64,000 nucleotides of DNA from Taklimakanibacter deserti (GCA_003574785.1 QORU01000007.1:124001-188000); one strand, 5' to 3'; shown: positions 40,820 to 49,267, counted from the stretch's first letter. Notes: generated by a model not told the origin, from the sequence alone. Numbers and translations: made by a program.

Positions 40820-41038
40820 TCATCTCTTTCTCTTTCGGCCGGTCGGACTCTGATCGGGCTCGAGCAACTTGACGGTCAGGCTGAAGCCCCTTTCGGGCAG
40901 GGCAGCGGCAACGTGCGCCAGAACCTCCTCAGGCAGATACGTGATGACCTTGTCGGAGCATTCGATCAGAAGCTGGACCTTCCGCTCTGTCCTGGTGACG
41001 GGGTCGTAGACTTCATGGTCGGAGAGATATTTGGGCAT
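40820..41038 (-). CDS. Hypothetical protein (72 aa)
   Basis: A soluble alpha/beta protein: YLSDHEVYDPVTRTERKVQL, then EEVLAHVAAALPERGFSLTV and a Lys/Arg tail (PTGRKRKR). Codon use looks coding and the frame is free of low-complexity. No motif or neighbour gives a function; it could be an operon with the 41086 gene 47 bases upstream. Confidence 0.5.
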   Translation of the reverse strand: MPKYLSDHEVYDPVTRTERKVQLLIECSDKVITYLPEEVLAHVAAALPERGFSLTVKLLEPDQSPTGRKRKR

Positions 41039-41085
41039 GAGCCGGAGGATCGAAGCGGTCTAAATTTGCTGGCGCTTGACGACAA

Positions 41086-41283
41086 TCATCGCGCCTGTTC
41101 TCTCAGCATCTGATCCTTCCGGGCACGCTTCGCGACCAGATCGTTCAGACGGCGGGTGAGAGTGCCCAGGTCGAGATGGCCCTCGACAGCGACCTTAACA
41201 TCGTCTGTTCGAATCCTCGAGCCCGCCGCAACCCCGGCCTCCCTGATGACGGTCAGAACCTCGCCTTTGGTGATCGTTTCCAT
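41086..41283 (-). CDS. Hypothetical protein (65 aa)
   Basis: A helical, charged protein beginning METITKGEVLTVIREAGVAA and ending in a basic helix (LNDLVAKRARKDQMLREQ). The layout (helix, short strand, GHLDLGTLTRRL helix) could be a small winged or helical DNA-binding fold, but no family is recognised. Confidence 0.45.
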   Translation of the reverse strand: METITKGEVLTVIREAGVAAGSRIRTDDVKVAVEGHLDLGTLTRRLNDLVAKRARKDQMLREQAR

Positions 41284-41676
41284 GCGCCCTTAACGTAGGG
41301 AGACCCGCGCGGTTCCAAAGGCAGCGCGCCGGCGCGTGACTATTTGCGTTTGGGCGAGAGGCGAGTTTTCATGGCCCAGTCGACCTCGACCTCGCGAGCA
41401 TCCAGGTTCGAACACCTTCACGGTGACGTGGGGTGGCAAGCAAGTCGCTCTGTCTTCGAAAGCCGCTGGCACCATTGGGCGGCGCGTACCAGTCGAGCCG
41501 GCAGGGACCGCCATCACTGCTTTGCCGGTTCGCAGTTTTCTGAATTGCGCATGGCAACCCACGGATACCTCCTACTGCGCACGCCGATGCCAAAATCCTA
41601 GCAACGTCAGTCAACGCCCAGGGTCTAGCTGTTGGCTGATGACAGCTTCGGGCCGGACATGGGCTATAAGGGGCGC
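41284..41676. other. 393-base intergenic region, nothing recognised
   Basis: Competing open frames on both strands lack protein-like composition (many Arg/Ser/His, no ribosome binding sites). No terminator or promoter of EcfG type was seen. Confidence 0.35.
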
Positions 41677-42000
41677 ATGGCAAATACGGATATTCACGTA
41701 AGGATCGAAGCCGAAATTGCGAATGCCTTGGAGGCCCTGAAAGCGCCGCCGGCTATGCTGCGCCTTGCTGGCACGCGCAACGCTGAGGGCGCCTTGTCGG
41801 CGGCTCTGGAGCGCTTGGGCGCACCTATTGAACTGATGGGTATTATCGGCAGCTATGGCGATACCCTCACTGACGCTGAAGTCCTTTCGGCGCTTGAGGC
41901 TTACAATCGCGGTGAGGCCATTATGGAAGTCGGGCTCGACGCGCGAGAGCTTGAAGCTGACCGCGCATTGAAAGGTCGCTTATCTCCAAGGCGTAAATGA
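41677..42000 (+). CDS. Hypothetical protein (107 aa), paralogue of 39823
   Basis: The ATG at 41677 aligns with the start of the 39823 paralogue (MANTDIHVRIEAEIANALEA). The shared core includes LRLAGTRNAEGALSAALERL and SYGDTLTDAEVLSALEAYN. It has a longer, basic C-terminus (about 20 extra residues). The two copies lie on opposite strands, about 1.6 kb apart, each with other duplicated genes near. Unknown function. Confidence 0.6.
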   Translation: MANTDIHVRIEAEIANALEALKAPPAMLRLAGTRNAEGALSAALERLGAPIELMGIIGSYGDTLTDAEVLSALEAYNRGEAIMEVGLDARELEADRALKGRLSPRRK

Positions 42001-42103
42001 CCTAGGCCAGCGGCCCTCGATACGGCAGCCATACCTTCGCTTCTTTTGCAGCCGCCTCAAAGCTTTCTTGGCCTTCTCGATGTCAGCCGTGCCAGCAAAG
42101 GCG

Positions 42104-42295
42104 TCAGCGATGAGGATAGCCGCCTTGTCGCGCTTCTTGCTCGTTGGCCATTTCAGAAGCTCCTGCGCCGAGAACGAAGCCAAACAGCAGTCCAACTAGA
42201 AAGAGAATGACAAGCAAGCGTATCCAGCGCGGAACCCTCGGCTGCGTTGAGGGATATTGCCTCAAATTTGAACGGGCACTAATGCGGGAGCGCAT
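42104..42295 (-). CDS. Small single-TM protein (63 aa), paralogue of 38482
   Basis: ATG at 42295 gives MRSRISARSNLRQYPSTQPR, then a hydrophobic helix (about 27-46) ending FGFVLGA, then a 17-residue polar tail not found in the paralogue, where a stop follows FGFVLGA. A competing frame (41980-42195) overlaps its 3' end. Unknown function. Confidence 0.45.
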   Translation of the reverse strand: MRSRISARSNLRQYPSTQPRVPRWIRLLVILFLVGLLFGFVLGAGASEMANEQEARQGGYPHR

Positions 42296-42476
42296 CCCTC
42301 TGAAATGTCGCAACGGCCAATAAGGTTTCATAGTCGCGCGTGCCTTTGGCGGCAAACGACAGGATCCGCGCAGCTATCGTTGCTCTCTCGGCATCATCAC
42401 AGCCAAGTTTCAGACAGGCTTCGTCCACGACCTTCGAGAAGAGCGCTATTTCGGCCGGATTGAAGGCGTTTTGCAT
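42279..42476 (-). CDS. Hypothetical protein (65 aa), family of 40092
   Basis: MQNAFNPAEIALFSKVVDEA, then LGCDDAERATIAARILSFAA and GTRDYETLLAVA. Same family as 40092 (PDELDMVAKVTNEA... ARVLGFANRG). A near-identical but broken copy lies at 38600-38788. The start is supported by the spacing to the upstream 42489 gene. No function known. Confidence 0.6.
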   Translation of the reverse strand: MQNAFNPAEIALFSKVVDEACLKLGCDDAERATIAARILSFAAKGTRDYETLLAVATFQRDALPH

Positions 42477-42488
42477 GCCTCACCTCAG

Positions 42489-42677
42489 TCACAGTCCGCG
42501 CCGCTTCTGTCGCCTCGCCCGTGCGTTCTGCTCGCAGATACCGGCATGAACTTCATACAGCTCGGCCACCAAGGATGAACCACATTCGGCGGCTAATTTC
42601 CGGGCGCGTTCCGCCTGGGTTAGGAGGCGGACCATTTTGTTACCCTTCTGGGCGCGCGGCTTTTTTCTGTCTTGCAT
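42489..42677 (-). CDS. Small Arg/Lys-rich protein (62 aa), paralogue of 38799
   Basis: The ATG at 42677 is preceded by AGGAGG three bases before it; a second ATG at 42635 is also possible. A basic lead (RKKPRAQKGNK) goes into a helix LLTQAERARKLAAECG, followed by SSLVAELYEVHAGICEQNAR and a basic tail RRQKRRGL. The last 30 residues match the 38799 product. Unknown function; the basic composition would fit nucleic-acid binding. Confidence 0.5.
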   Translation of the reverse strand: MQDRKKPRAQKGNKMVRLLTQAERARKLAAECGSSLVAELYEVHAGICEQNARARRQKRRGL

Positions 42678-42808
42678 GAGCCTCCTGTTGGCCAGGAGGC
42701 TACGACAGCTTTCAGGACGCCAACTTAACATAGGATGTGTTCCATGCAGGACCCCAATGGGCCGCAGGCGGGCGAACCTCAACACACTACAGCTTAGCAC
42801 ATTCAAAA

Positions 42809-42847
42809 GCGGAGCCCGCCACCGTGCTGAAGGATGGCGGGCTCCGC
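42809..42847. terminator. Perfect GC-rich hairpin
   Basis: Arms GCGGAGCCCGCCA / TGGCGGGCTCCGC, 13 base pairs, 13-base loop. It lies between divergent or unrelated small genes; no T-tract. Possibly a bidirectional terminator or REP-like element. Confidence 0.45.
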
Positions 42848-42962
42848 GCACTTCGCCGACGTCGCATTAGGAAAGCGGCTAACTCACTTCTGCCTTGAAG
42901 TGCTCTGAAGCGGAAGCAGGCCGCCCGCCTTTACACGTATCGCCGACAGATCTGTCGGGCGG

Positions 42963-43280
42963 CTAGTTGACGACCGCAACCACCTTCCGGCTGCTGTCGA
43001 CCACGTAGACCCGGTCATTCAGGTACACATACTTGTGCCCCTTCAGCTTCGGGGTCTTCACAACGACCGTCTCAGGGACATCGTAGACTTCGACTTCTGC
43101 CGGCACCACGACGCCGACTTTTACGTCGCCATCCCACTTATGGGATTTGTATTTCTTGACCTTCACCTCGTCATGGAACTGCACGCCGATCTCCGGGGCA
43201 ATGACTATGTCGTCAGCTAAGGCCAACGGGGCGCCGAATGCCAGTGAGGACGCGATAAAAAGAGAAGGCAGGATACGCAT
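42963..43280 (-). CDS. DUF1236 family periplasmic protein
   Basis: 105 residues: a signal peptide (MRILPSLFIASSLAFGAPLA, cleaved near ALADD), then a Lys/Val-rich domain ending LKGHKYVYLNDRVYVVDSSR and a final VVAVVN. The VYLNDRVYVVDSSRKVVAVV end is the signature of DUF1236, an alphaproteobacterial family of unknown function often induced by stress. It has a full-consensus EcfG-type promoter. Confidence 0.85.
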   Translation of the reverse strand: MRILPSLFIASSLAFGAPLALADDIVIAPEIGVQFHDEVKVKKYKSHKWDGDVKVGVVVPAEVEVYDVPETVVVKTPKLKGHKYVYLNDRVYVVDSSRKVVAVVN

Positions 43281-43322
43281 GGGTCTGTCCTTTTTCCGTT
43301 GATGCCCCCTGGATCAATTTGG

Positions 43323-43347
43323 AACGTGGTGAGTGTCGAGCGGTTCC
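43323..43347 (-). promoter_or_regulatory. EcfG-type promoter of the DUF1236 gene
   Basis: Minus strand GGAAC (43347-43343), 16 bases, CGTT (43326-43323), a full match to GGAAC-N16/17-CGTT. The ATG is 43 bases downstream. The same stretch is partly palindromic, with GGAACG on the plus strand at 43321. Confidence 0.75.
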
Positions 43348-43541
43348 GAGAACCGGCAACGCGTATCAGAAAATTTTTGTGGGGGCAGCGTCAGGAACTA
43401 AAAATTTCGACCGCACGTTCTGGCCATACCGCGATGGTCTGGAGCCGCCGGCAGGCGGCACGACAGAGGGCCTGCAGGATCGAACGGACGGTCGGTCCTG
43501 TGGGTCCTCCAGCTATTTATCCAGCTCAAGCTGATTCAAAA

Positions 43542-43742
43542 TCATCTCCATGCGGGAATAGTGTAAATCGCGTTCGCCTCCAACGCCTTCATCGCTGTCA
43601 TGGCATTGATGGTTTCGGCGCCACTAGCTTGCAGATCGTCGATCAAGGCTTGTTGCCGTTCAATCTGCTCGTCAGCCTTCGCAGCGTCCCTTCGGGCTCC
43701 ATCCAAATAATCAAGAAGCCGCTTTTTAGTTGTAAGAGCCAT
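43542..43742 (-). CDS. Small coiled-coil protein (66 aa)
   Basis: ATG at 43742: MALTTKKRLLDYLDGARRDA leads to a coiled coil (about 12-38) with AKADEQIERQQALIDDLQAS and a C-terminal TMKALEANA-type helix. The upstream frame is hydrophobic but has no ribosome binding site. A common kind of small rhizobial protein; function unknown. Confidence 0.55.
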   Translation of the reverse strand: MALTTKKRLLDYLDGARRDAAKADEQIERQQALIDDLQASGAETINAMTAMKALEANAIYTIPAWR

Positions 43743-44095
43743 AGGTTCCCGTCCCAGCACCACGGCTGTTGAGTACACTGCAATAATCGGACGCCCTGCA
43801 GAAAAAGCCCGCGCTATCAGAAACAGCACGAGCCAGTTGAGGGAGATGTCCAAGTAGGATCGAACAACAAGATAATGATTAAACGCTCAATCAGTTCCGC
43901 AGAGTTCCTTTGAGAAGGAACCCGCCACGGGGGACGGCGATACACCGCGACGGGCTCCCCGCATCCGCATACCTGGCGACAGGAGCGGAGTGCTGCGTCA
44001 ATGATCTACCAATTGCTTCGGCGCAACAATATCAAGCCGCAAAAAAGCTGTTTCGAAATGACGCGATCACGGCATAATTCGGAGTAGTCGCTTGC
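43743..44095. other. 353-base intergenic region
   Basis: Contains inverted GC-rich stretches around 43905-43965 (with ACCCGCC and ACGGGCT) but no convincing gene. The upstream part reads as an open frame continuing the 43542 gene and is probably its leader. Confidence 0.35.
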
Positions 44096-44464
44096 CTAAT
44101 GCTCGGCTGGCGGCAGTCCAATCGCGGCTTCCATGTGGCGAAGAAATTTTCGCGCGACCTCCAGCGACATAACGAGAGTTTGCTCGCCGCCGTCGGTCTC
44201 AATCGTCCATCTCATGGTACTGCCATCGGGTGAGACTTCTACCAGCAGATGCTGCTTGATCCTGTTCAACGGCTGATCGCCTACAACGGCATTGTAAGCC
44301 AGGACGTCACGATCGGGGGCTCGGGTAACCTTCGCCCGGACACCTTCGACCTTGAACTGGCAGCTGCCGGGCGTTCCGTCCAGCTGGCCGCCAAGCAACA
44401 GGATCAGGCAACCATCCTCCGGGTCGGCCTCGCTCGAAACGCTGAGGACTTCAAAGTCTGGCAT
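44096..44464 (-). CDS. Hypothetical protein (122 aa)
   Basis: A soluble beta-rich protein: CLILLLGGQLDGTPGSCQFK, RVTRAPDRDVLAYNAV, QHLLVEVSPDGSTMRWTIET and a C-terminal helix SLEVARKFLRHMEAAIG. Full of coding-like periodicity and free of low complexity. No family recognised. It is alone between two gaps. Confidence 0.6.
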   Translation of the reverse strand: MPDFEVLSVSSEADPEDGCLILLLGGQLDGTPGSCQFKVEGVRAKVTRAPDRDVLAYNAVVGDQPLNRIKQHLLVEVSPDGSTMRWTIETDGGEQTLVMSLEVARKFLRHMEAAIGLPPAEH

Positions 44465-44883
44465 GGTGCTTCATATCCCGGCAAACGTATCTCGAAAAGG
44501 CTAGGACTAACCAGCGCTGGGGAGTCTCTTGGGCCATCATCAGCGGAACCGACATTGACGACCCGAGGGTGAAGCAGCTCAAAGCTCGCTATACCGGCTC
44601 CCCCCGCTGCTGATTATCCACCGCCCTTGAGACAGGCCAAACCCACCATGACGACAGCACGCCGGGCCCCCATTCACAACAGGTTCAGCGACAAAGACCG
44701 GAAGCAGCCTACGCCAACTCCACGGCCCATGGCCGTCGGATTCTGCAATCAGCTGGGAGGGGCCTGACGAGACGCGACAGGACTTCTGTGAGCGAAATGA
44801 CCCATCAAGGTTCTATCGGGGGAACCCTTAATTGATCATCCGGGAACTGAACATCCAGTCAACATCACCCGCATTTACTCGAG

Positions 44884-44908
44884 GGAACCAATAACGGCAA
44901 GTCGAGTT
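44884..44908 (+). promoter_or_regulatory. EcfG-type promoter of the 44935 gene
   Basis: GGAAC, 16 bases, AGTT, three of four -10 bases matching CGTT. The -10 is 27 bases before the ATG. The 470 bases upstream (44465-44883) hold only weak ORFs such as 44648-44767. Confidence 0.55.
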
Positions 44909-44934
44909 ACTTCCTTCACCAATGGAGGAGTCCC

Positions 44935-45561
44935 ATGAGAGCCACTCTTACTAGCACCGCGCTTGCGTCGCTGCTTCTCGTCGCCGGCGTCGCCATCTCG
45001 TCGCCCTCGGCCTTTGCCCAGGACGGTCAGCCCTGCGTCGGCGAAAACTGCCCGAAGCCCGACATGCAGGGCGAGCAAGGCCGTAAGAAGTATGATCAGA
45101 ATACGGACGACCACACCGGCCAGACGCCAACGCGCAAAAAGCGCATCCAGGGCTCGACCGACCAGGACGACATGCAGGACGGCCAGATGCCGCGCAAGAA
45201 GAAGGTCCAGCAGAGCACGGACGTCGATGTCGATGTGGACGTCCGAAAAAAGGGCGCAAGCCGCAGCGATTGGAGGTATGTGCCCGGCAAGCATCAACGC
45301 CGCAAGAGCAAGAGCGGGATCTACATCTATTTCTATAACGGCTGGTGGTATCCGCAACCCTATTGGGAAGTGTACACCGTCGGTCGGGGACGCTACAGCT
45401 GCGGCGCAGGCCGGGCCATCGTCGCCGAACGCTTCAACCGCGTGCGCGTGATCGAATGCAATGGCGGCACTTATACCTATGTCGGCCGCCTGCAAGGTGA
45501 CAGCTATCGCATCCTGTTCAATTCTCGCTCGGGCCGCATTGTCGGCCGCGCGCCGATATGA
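44935..45561 (+). CDS. Secreted protein with basic repeats (208 aa)
   Basis: Signal peptide (residues 1-28, ending SAFAQDG) after a good GGAGGAG ribosome binding site. The mature part has a Cys pair (CVGENC), a disordered Lys/Gln/Asp region with repeated P-[TR]-[RK]-K-K motifs (65-105), a short acidic DVDVDVDV run, then a C-terminal domain rich in Tyr/Arg/Trp (SGIYIYFYNGWWYPQPYW, CNGGTYTYVGRLQG, SYRILFNSRSGRIVG). The C-terminal part looks like a small beta domain for surface or periplasmic binding. Family not named. The 45558 gene overlaps its stop. Confidence 0.65.
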   Translation: MRATLTSTALASLLLVAGVAISSPSAFAQDGQPCVGENCPKPDMQGEQGRKKYDQNTDDHTGQTPTRKKRIQGSTDQDDMQDGQMPRKKKVQQSTDVDVDVDVRKKGASRSDWRYVPGKHQRRKSKSGIYIYFYNGWWYPQPYWEVYTVGRGRYSCGAGRAIVAERFNRVRVIECNGGTYTYVGRLQGDSYRILFNSRSGRIVGRAPI

Positions 45562-45692
45562 AACGGTCTCGCGCAATCATGACGATGCAACCAGACCGGC
45601 GGTTCCTGCTCTGGATCCTGTCCGGTCTGGCGGTGGCAACGATGAGTTCCGGAGCCATTGCCTTGGCTACGGCCATGACGATGGCGGGGTGA
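45558..45692 (+). CDS. Small single-TM protein (44 aa)
   Basis: The ATG overlaps the preceding stop (ATGA), suggesting translational coupling to the 44935 secreted protein. The product has a basic start and one hydrophobic stretch LWILSGLAVATMSSGAIALA near residues 18-40. Short, but the overlap and membrane character support it. Confidence 0.4.
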   Translation: MKRSRAIMTMQPDRRFLLWILSGLAVATMSSGAIALATAMTMAG

Positions 45693-45961
45693 CTCGAGTA
45701 GTCCTGGGACCGGCTTCGGTTAACTGAAGGGTTTAAAGCTTTCGATCTCCCAACAGCGAAGGGGATCTTAGAGTCTTTAAGTAGCACGGTCTCTGCGATC
45801 ATCTCGGTACGGTAGCGCACAATTGCTCGCGGCGTCCGCCGGTAACCCACATACAGAAAATCAGCGGCCTTAAGTGGCCACTTGGCCGCTGACTAGAGGC
45901 CCGTCGGTCACGATTTGCCGGCGGACCTCCTCCCAGAAGATAGCTCGCGTGAAGCGATCAG

Positions 45962-46186
45962 TTGGTGAATGCCGTCCCAGAAAGGTGGCGCCGAAACCGC
46001 AACGCGGTAGATGAGTGTGCACGCCTGAGGGTTGCTGAAATTTTGAGAATCGCAGATTTGCACGCAGCCGGCGAGAATACGGAGCAACTGCAAATTGCTT
46101 TGGGCGAGCCAGACGCCGAGTGCGAAGAGCATGCCGGAGAGATGGAGCGGTTGCCGGACGCACGCGACAGGCTGCCGACGCTCTGA
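45962..46186 (+). CDS. Diverged paralogue of the 38087 gene (up to 74 aa)
   Basis: VDECARLRVAEILRIADLHA, then GENTEQLQIAL and EEHAGEMERLPD match the 38087 protein segment by segment. No ATG is present at the equivalent place, so the start (TTG 45962 or GTG 45965) is unclear and the copy may be decaying. Flanking DNA to the hairpin at 46292 is also similar to that at 38337-38478. Confidence 0.45.
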   Translation: MVNAVPERWRRNRNAVDECARLRVAEILRIADLHAAGENTEQLQIALGEPDAECEEHAGEMERLPDARDRLPTL

Positions 46187-46291
46187 TGAGCTGGCGACAA
46201 ATTAATCACCGGCTGGTGCTATGGCCTGCGATCATTCTGGGCTTAACTCGCAACGGCGCCCGACCAAAGACCCCCGGTAGTGACTGGCGCC

Positions 46292-46326
46292 CATGAAAGC
46301 CCTTGGACGCCTCCGGGGCTTTCATG
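46292..46326. terminator. Second copy of the CATGAAAGCCC hairpin
   Basis: The same stem as at 38442-38478, with a different loop. It lies after the 45962 copy and runs into the end of the minus-strand 46322 gene. Confidence 0.6.
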
Positions 46327-46651
46327 CTTTCAGCTCTTCTGCATGAGCTTTTTCGAGGTCCCTATAATGCCCAAGCGCGGCCGGGCGACCGTGAAAATGC
46401 GGCAGTCCCGGCGGCGAGCCGCTCGGTTCGCGCTGTGCTGTGTCAACCGTTGCCTTGTAGCCGCTTGCAATCCCAGAACTGCCGGCCAGAAGCTGACGAG
46501 ACTCGACGATCAGTCTGCGAGACTCGACTAGCATGGCGCGCGTGGTTGTCGCAGAAAGCCGCATTTGCAGGATGATTTTGAGGGAAACGGCCTGCAAGTC
46601 CGCCAGTTGCTGGCCGGTCTCTTGGATAAGCTGGTGCGAGTTGGGGGGCAT
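46322..46651 (-). CDS. Small protein (109 aa), paralogue of 52733
   Basis: ATG at 46651: MPPNSHQLIQETGQQLADLQ, then a Ser/Arg-rich helix MLVESRRLIVESRQLLAGSS and GIASGYKATVD, all with counterparts in the 52733 protein. The 75 bases upstream are also similar, so promoter and gene were duplicated together. The last 40 residues here are unrelated to the paralogue. Function unknown. Confidence 0.55.
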   Translation of the reverse strand: MPPNSHQLIQETGQQLADLQAVSLKIILQMRLSATTTRAMLVESRRLIVESRQLLAGSSGIASGYKATVDTAQREPSGSPPGLPHFHGRPAALGHYRDLEKAHAEELKA

Positions 46652-47095
46652 ATTGTGCTCCACGATCAAGGCGGGAGCACATGGAAACTCTCAGCCGTCA
46701 GAGCCCGGTTGCAGTGAATGCACGTGCTGACGATGCCGGGACAATAGCACAGAGATGACAAAAGTTCCATCCGGTCGGAACTTTTCGCCGTGCCATACGT
46801 TTTTTCATCGTTCCGCACTGCTCCCCAGTCCCCTGCGGATCGTCATCACACTCCAGAACCCGCCCCGAGGCGAAGCTTCGGAGGCGGGTCGTCCTTGTGG
46901 AGGCCATCGGTCCCGTGACCGAAAAAAAATATTTCGAGGCCACCGGTAGACAATGCCACCTGGCCTCGTTCCGCAACATAAGCGCACAGACCGCATTTCT
47001 TACGGACGATCCTCGCAGTTGCGAATCAGCTTCATTCGACCATACCAAATTCGCTGTGTCATACTGCGCACGTGACTCGTGGTGGGGGGCCGCCG
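46652..47095. other. Region upstream of the symporter fusion gene
   Basis: 444 bases. It begins with the leader shared with the 52733 paralogue (46652-46727, minus strand), and carries a strong hairpin at 46858-46889 (ACCCGCC...GGCGGGT with an inner CCGA/TCGG stem). The rest should contain the promoter of the 47096 gene. No gene seen; long open frames here are antisense or out-of-frame. Confidence 0.4.
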
Positions 47096-49267
47096 ATGCC
47101 GGACGTCAAGCAATCCAGACTGCCGATCTATATCCTGGCGAGTGCGGTCATCGGCACGATAACCGGCATCACCATCGGGGACAAGGCAGGCATCTTGGAA
47201 CCGATCGGACTTGCCTATTCCAAGATGCTGGAGATTGCCGTCTTTCCGTATCTGGTCTGTTCGCTGCTCGTCGGCCTCGGCGGATTGCCGAGAGCCAGAG
47301 CAGCAAGACTGCTGAAGGCCAGCTGGGGCGTGTATGGGGCGCTGTGGCTCCTGACCTTCCTCGCCATCTTCCTGCTCGGCGCGTTCATTCCAGCCGCGCC
47401 TCCGCCGGCCGTGCTCTTGCCGGGCTCGGACGGCGCGCTCTCCGGCATCCTCGACCTGGTGATACCGGCAAACATCGCCGTGGCGCTCGACCGCAATTTC
47501 GTACCCGCCATCGTCGTCTTCGCGCTGTTGTACGCCATCGCCATTCAGGAGCTCCCACAGAAGGCGACACTGCTCGAATCCATGGAGGCGCTGCGCAAGG
47601 CCAGCGTCGTCATCTGGAACTGGATCGTCTATTTCGCGCCAGTCGGCGTCTTCGCGCTCTTCGCCGCGACAGCCGGCACGGTGAATGCCGCCGCAGCCGG
47701 AAGCCTTGCCGTCTATATCGCCCTCTTCCTGTTCGGGACCGTCGTGCTGGGCTTCATCATCCTTCCGTGGCTGCTATCGCGGCTCCTGCCGCAGAGCTAC
47801 GGCGAGATCCTGGCCGAGCTGCGGCCGGCCCTCATCCTGGCGCTGGTGACGACGCTCTCGGTCGCCGCCCTGCCCTTCATCCAGAAGGCGGCGGAAGAAT
47901 TGTGCCGGCGGGAAGGGGTGGAAAGCGAGGAATCCGGAGATGTCATAAAGGCGAGCCTGTCCGTCGCCTATGTGCTGAGCCAGCTGGGCAACTATTTCGT
48001 CGCCCTGTTCTTGATCTTCGCCGCCTATCACCAGCGCGTGACACTGGACACCGCGCAGTGGCTGGTGCTGCCTTTCATGACACTGCTGTCCGGCATCGGC
48101 TCGCCCAGCGCCTCGGTGGACGCGGTCGCCTTTCTCGCGCAGTGGCTGCATTTGCCCTCGAGCACCGTCAATCTCTATGTCGAGACCATGACCATCACCC
48201 GCTACGGTCAGGTGGCTCTATCGGTGATGGGCTTCGCCTTCGTCACCTTCGCCGCTACCCTGATTTATTTCGGCAAGGCTCGGCTGCGGCTCCGTCTGGT
48301 GCTCGGGGCCGCGGCAATGACGGTGGCCGTGTTCGGCACCTTGGCGCTGGGCGGGCGGCTTTATGCCGACAAGCTGTTTCCCGCACCCAGCGACGTCGCC
48401 ATCATGGCCCGAACGCTCGATCGCGACCTTGTGCGCCAAGTCGATGCCACCGTCCTGCGCGAGCGCCCGGCGGATCTAGCCTCACTCGATGGGGCGGCCA
48501 CGTTCGACGGGATCAAACGCCGCGGCCGCCTACGCGTCGGCTATGGCCGGGACATCGTACCCTTCAGCTATTTCAACGGCGCCGGCGATCTCGTCGGTTA
48601 TGATGTCGCGGCGGCCTACCGCCTGGCCCGTGACCTGCGCGTGGCGCTCGATCTGGTGCCGATCGACTGGGCAAGCGTCGAAGAAGACCTCATCGCGGGC
48701 CGCTACGATATCGTCATGGCCGGCGCCTATGCGACGCCGGACCGGCTGCGCCGGCTCGGCGTCTCGGACTTCTACCTGGCCAACCCGCTCGCGCTGATCG
48801 TGCCGTCGGCTCGCGCCTCGCAGTTCCGATCTTACGAGGCGGTGGCACAGACGACCGGTCTGACCCTCGCCGTGTTCCGCGACCCGGTTCTGGGGCCGTT
48901 GGTGCAATCGCTGTTTCCGAAGGCGCGGATCGTCGAACTTGCCTCCTATGACGAGCTGCCCGCACGGACGGAGGTCGATGCGGCGCTATGGACCGAGGAT
49001 CAGGCGGTGGCGTGGACGCAAGCGCGGTCCGGCTACACGGCCGTGGTGCCCGCCGACACCGGCGCTCCACTGCTGTTCACCTATCTGATGCCGCCCGCCT
49101 CCGCCGATATGCTGCGCTATGTCAATCTGTGGCTCCAGTTCGAGGCGGGCAGCGGCGTGCGCGAAGGCGCGCTCGGTTACTGGGTGAAGGGCGTCCCACG
49201 GCGCGGGAACGAGCCGCGCTGGAACCTGATCGACAATGTGATTGTACCGATGTTCCGGGGGACTTAA
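47096..49267 (+). CDS. Dicarboxylate/cation symporter-like protein fused to a periplasmic solute-binding domain
   Basis: 723 residues from ATG 47096 (a GTG at 47072 is possible). Residues about 1-405 form an SDF-family (glutamate/dicarboxylate:cation symporter) membrane domain with 8-9 helices, including the reentrant-loop-like LLSGIGSPSASVDA. The usual NMDGT sodium motif is not visible. After an extra hydrophobic segment, residues about 455-700 are an SBP_bac_3 domain (IKRRGRLRVGYGRDIVPFSY, DLVGYDVAAAYRLARDL, YDIVMAGAYATPDRL), which should face the periplasm. A single-chain transporter plus receptor is unusual. Substrate unknown; acidic amino acids or carboxylates are likely by family. Confidence 0.85.
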   Translation: MPDVKQSRLPIYILASAVIGTITGITIGDKAGILEPIGLAYSKMLEIAVFPYLVCSLLVGLGGLPRARAARLLKASWGVYGALWLLTFLAIFLLGAFIPAAPPPAVLLPGSDGALSGILDLVIPANIAVALDRNFVPAIVVFALLYAIAIQELPQKATLLESMEALRKASVVIWNWIVYFAPVGVFALFAATAGTVNAAAAGSLAVYIALFLFGTVVLGFIILPWLLSRLLPQSYGEILAELRPALILALVTTLSVAALPFIQKAAEELCRREGVESEESGDVIKASLSVAYVLSQLGNYFVALFLIFAAYHQRVTLDTAQWLVLPFMTLLSGIGSPSASVDAVAFLAQWLHLPSSTVNLYVETMTITRYGQVALSVMGFAFVTFAATLIYFGKARLRLRLVLGAAAMTVAVFGTLALGGRLYADKLFPAPSDVAIMARTLDRDLVRQVDATVLRERPADLASLDGAATFDGIKRRGRLRVGYGRDIVPFSYFNGAGDLVGYDVAAAYRLARDLRVALDLVPIDWASVEEDLIAGRYDIVMAGAYATPDRLRRLGVSDFYLANPLALIVPSARASQFRSYEAVAQTTGLTLAVFRDPVLGPLVQSLFPKARIVELASYDELPARTEVDAALWTEDQAVAWTQARSGYTAVVPADTGAPLLFTYLMPPASADMLRYVNLWLQFEAGSGVREGALGYWVKGVPRRGNEPRWNLIDNVIVPMFRGT

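Noticed and set aside
41980..42195. 71-codon minus-strand ORF overlapping the small TM gene
   Set aside because: The Lys/Arg-rich product overlaps a gene supported by a paralogue; it has no conserved counterpart in the window.
44648..44767. 39-codon plus-strand ORF
   Set aside because: Intact, but no ribosome binding site, no paralogue and unremarkable composition; not enough support.
46897..48603. 568-residue plus-strand ORF over the symporter gene
   Set aside because: It is the alternate frame of the fusion transporter, with Arg/Pro/Ala-rich composition and no homology pattern.
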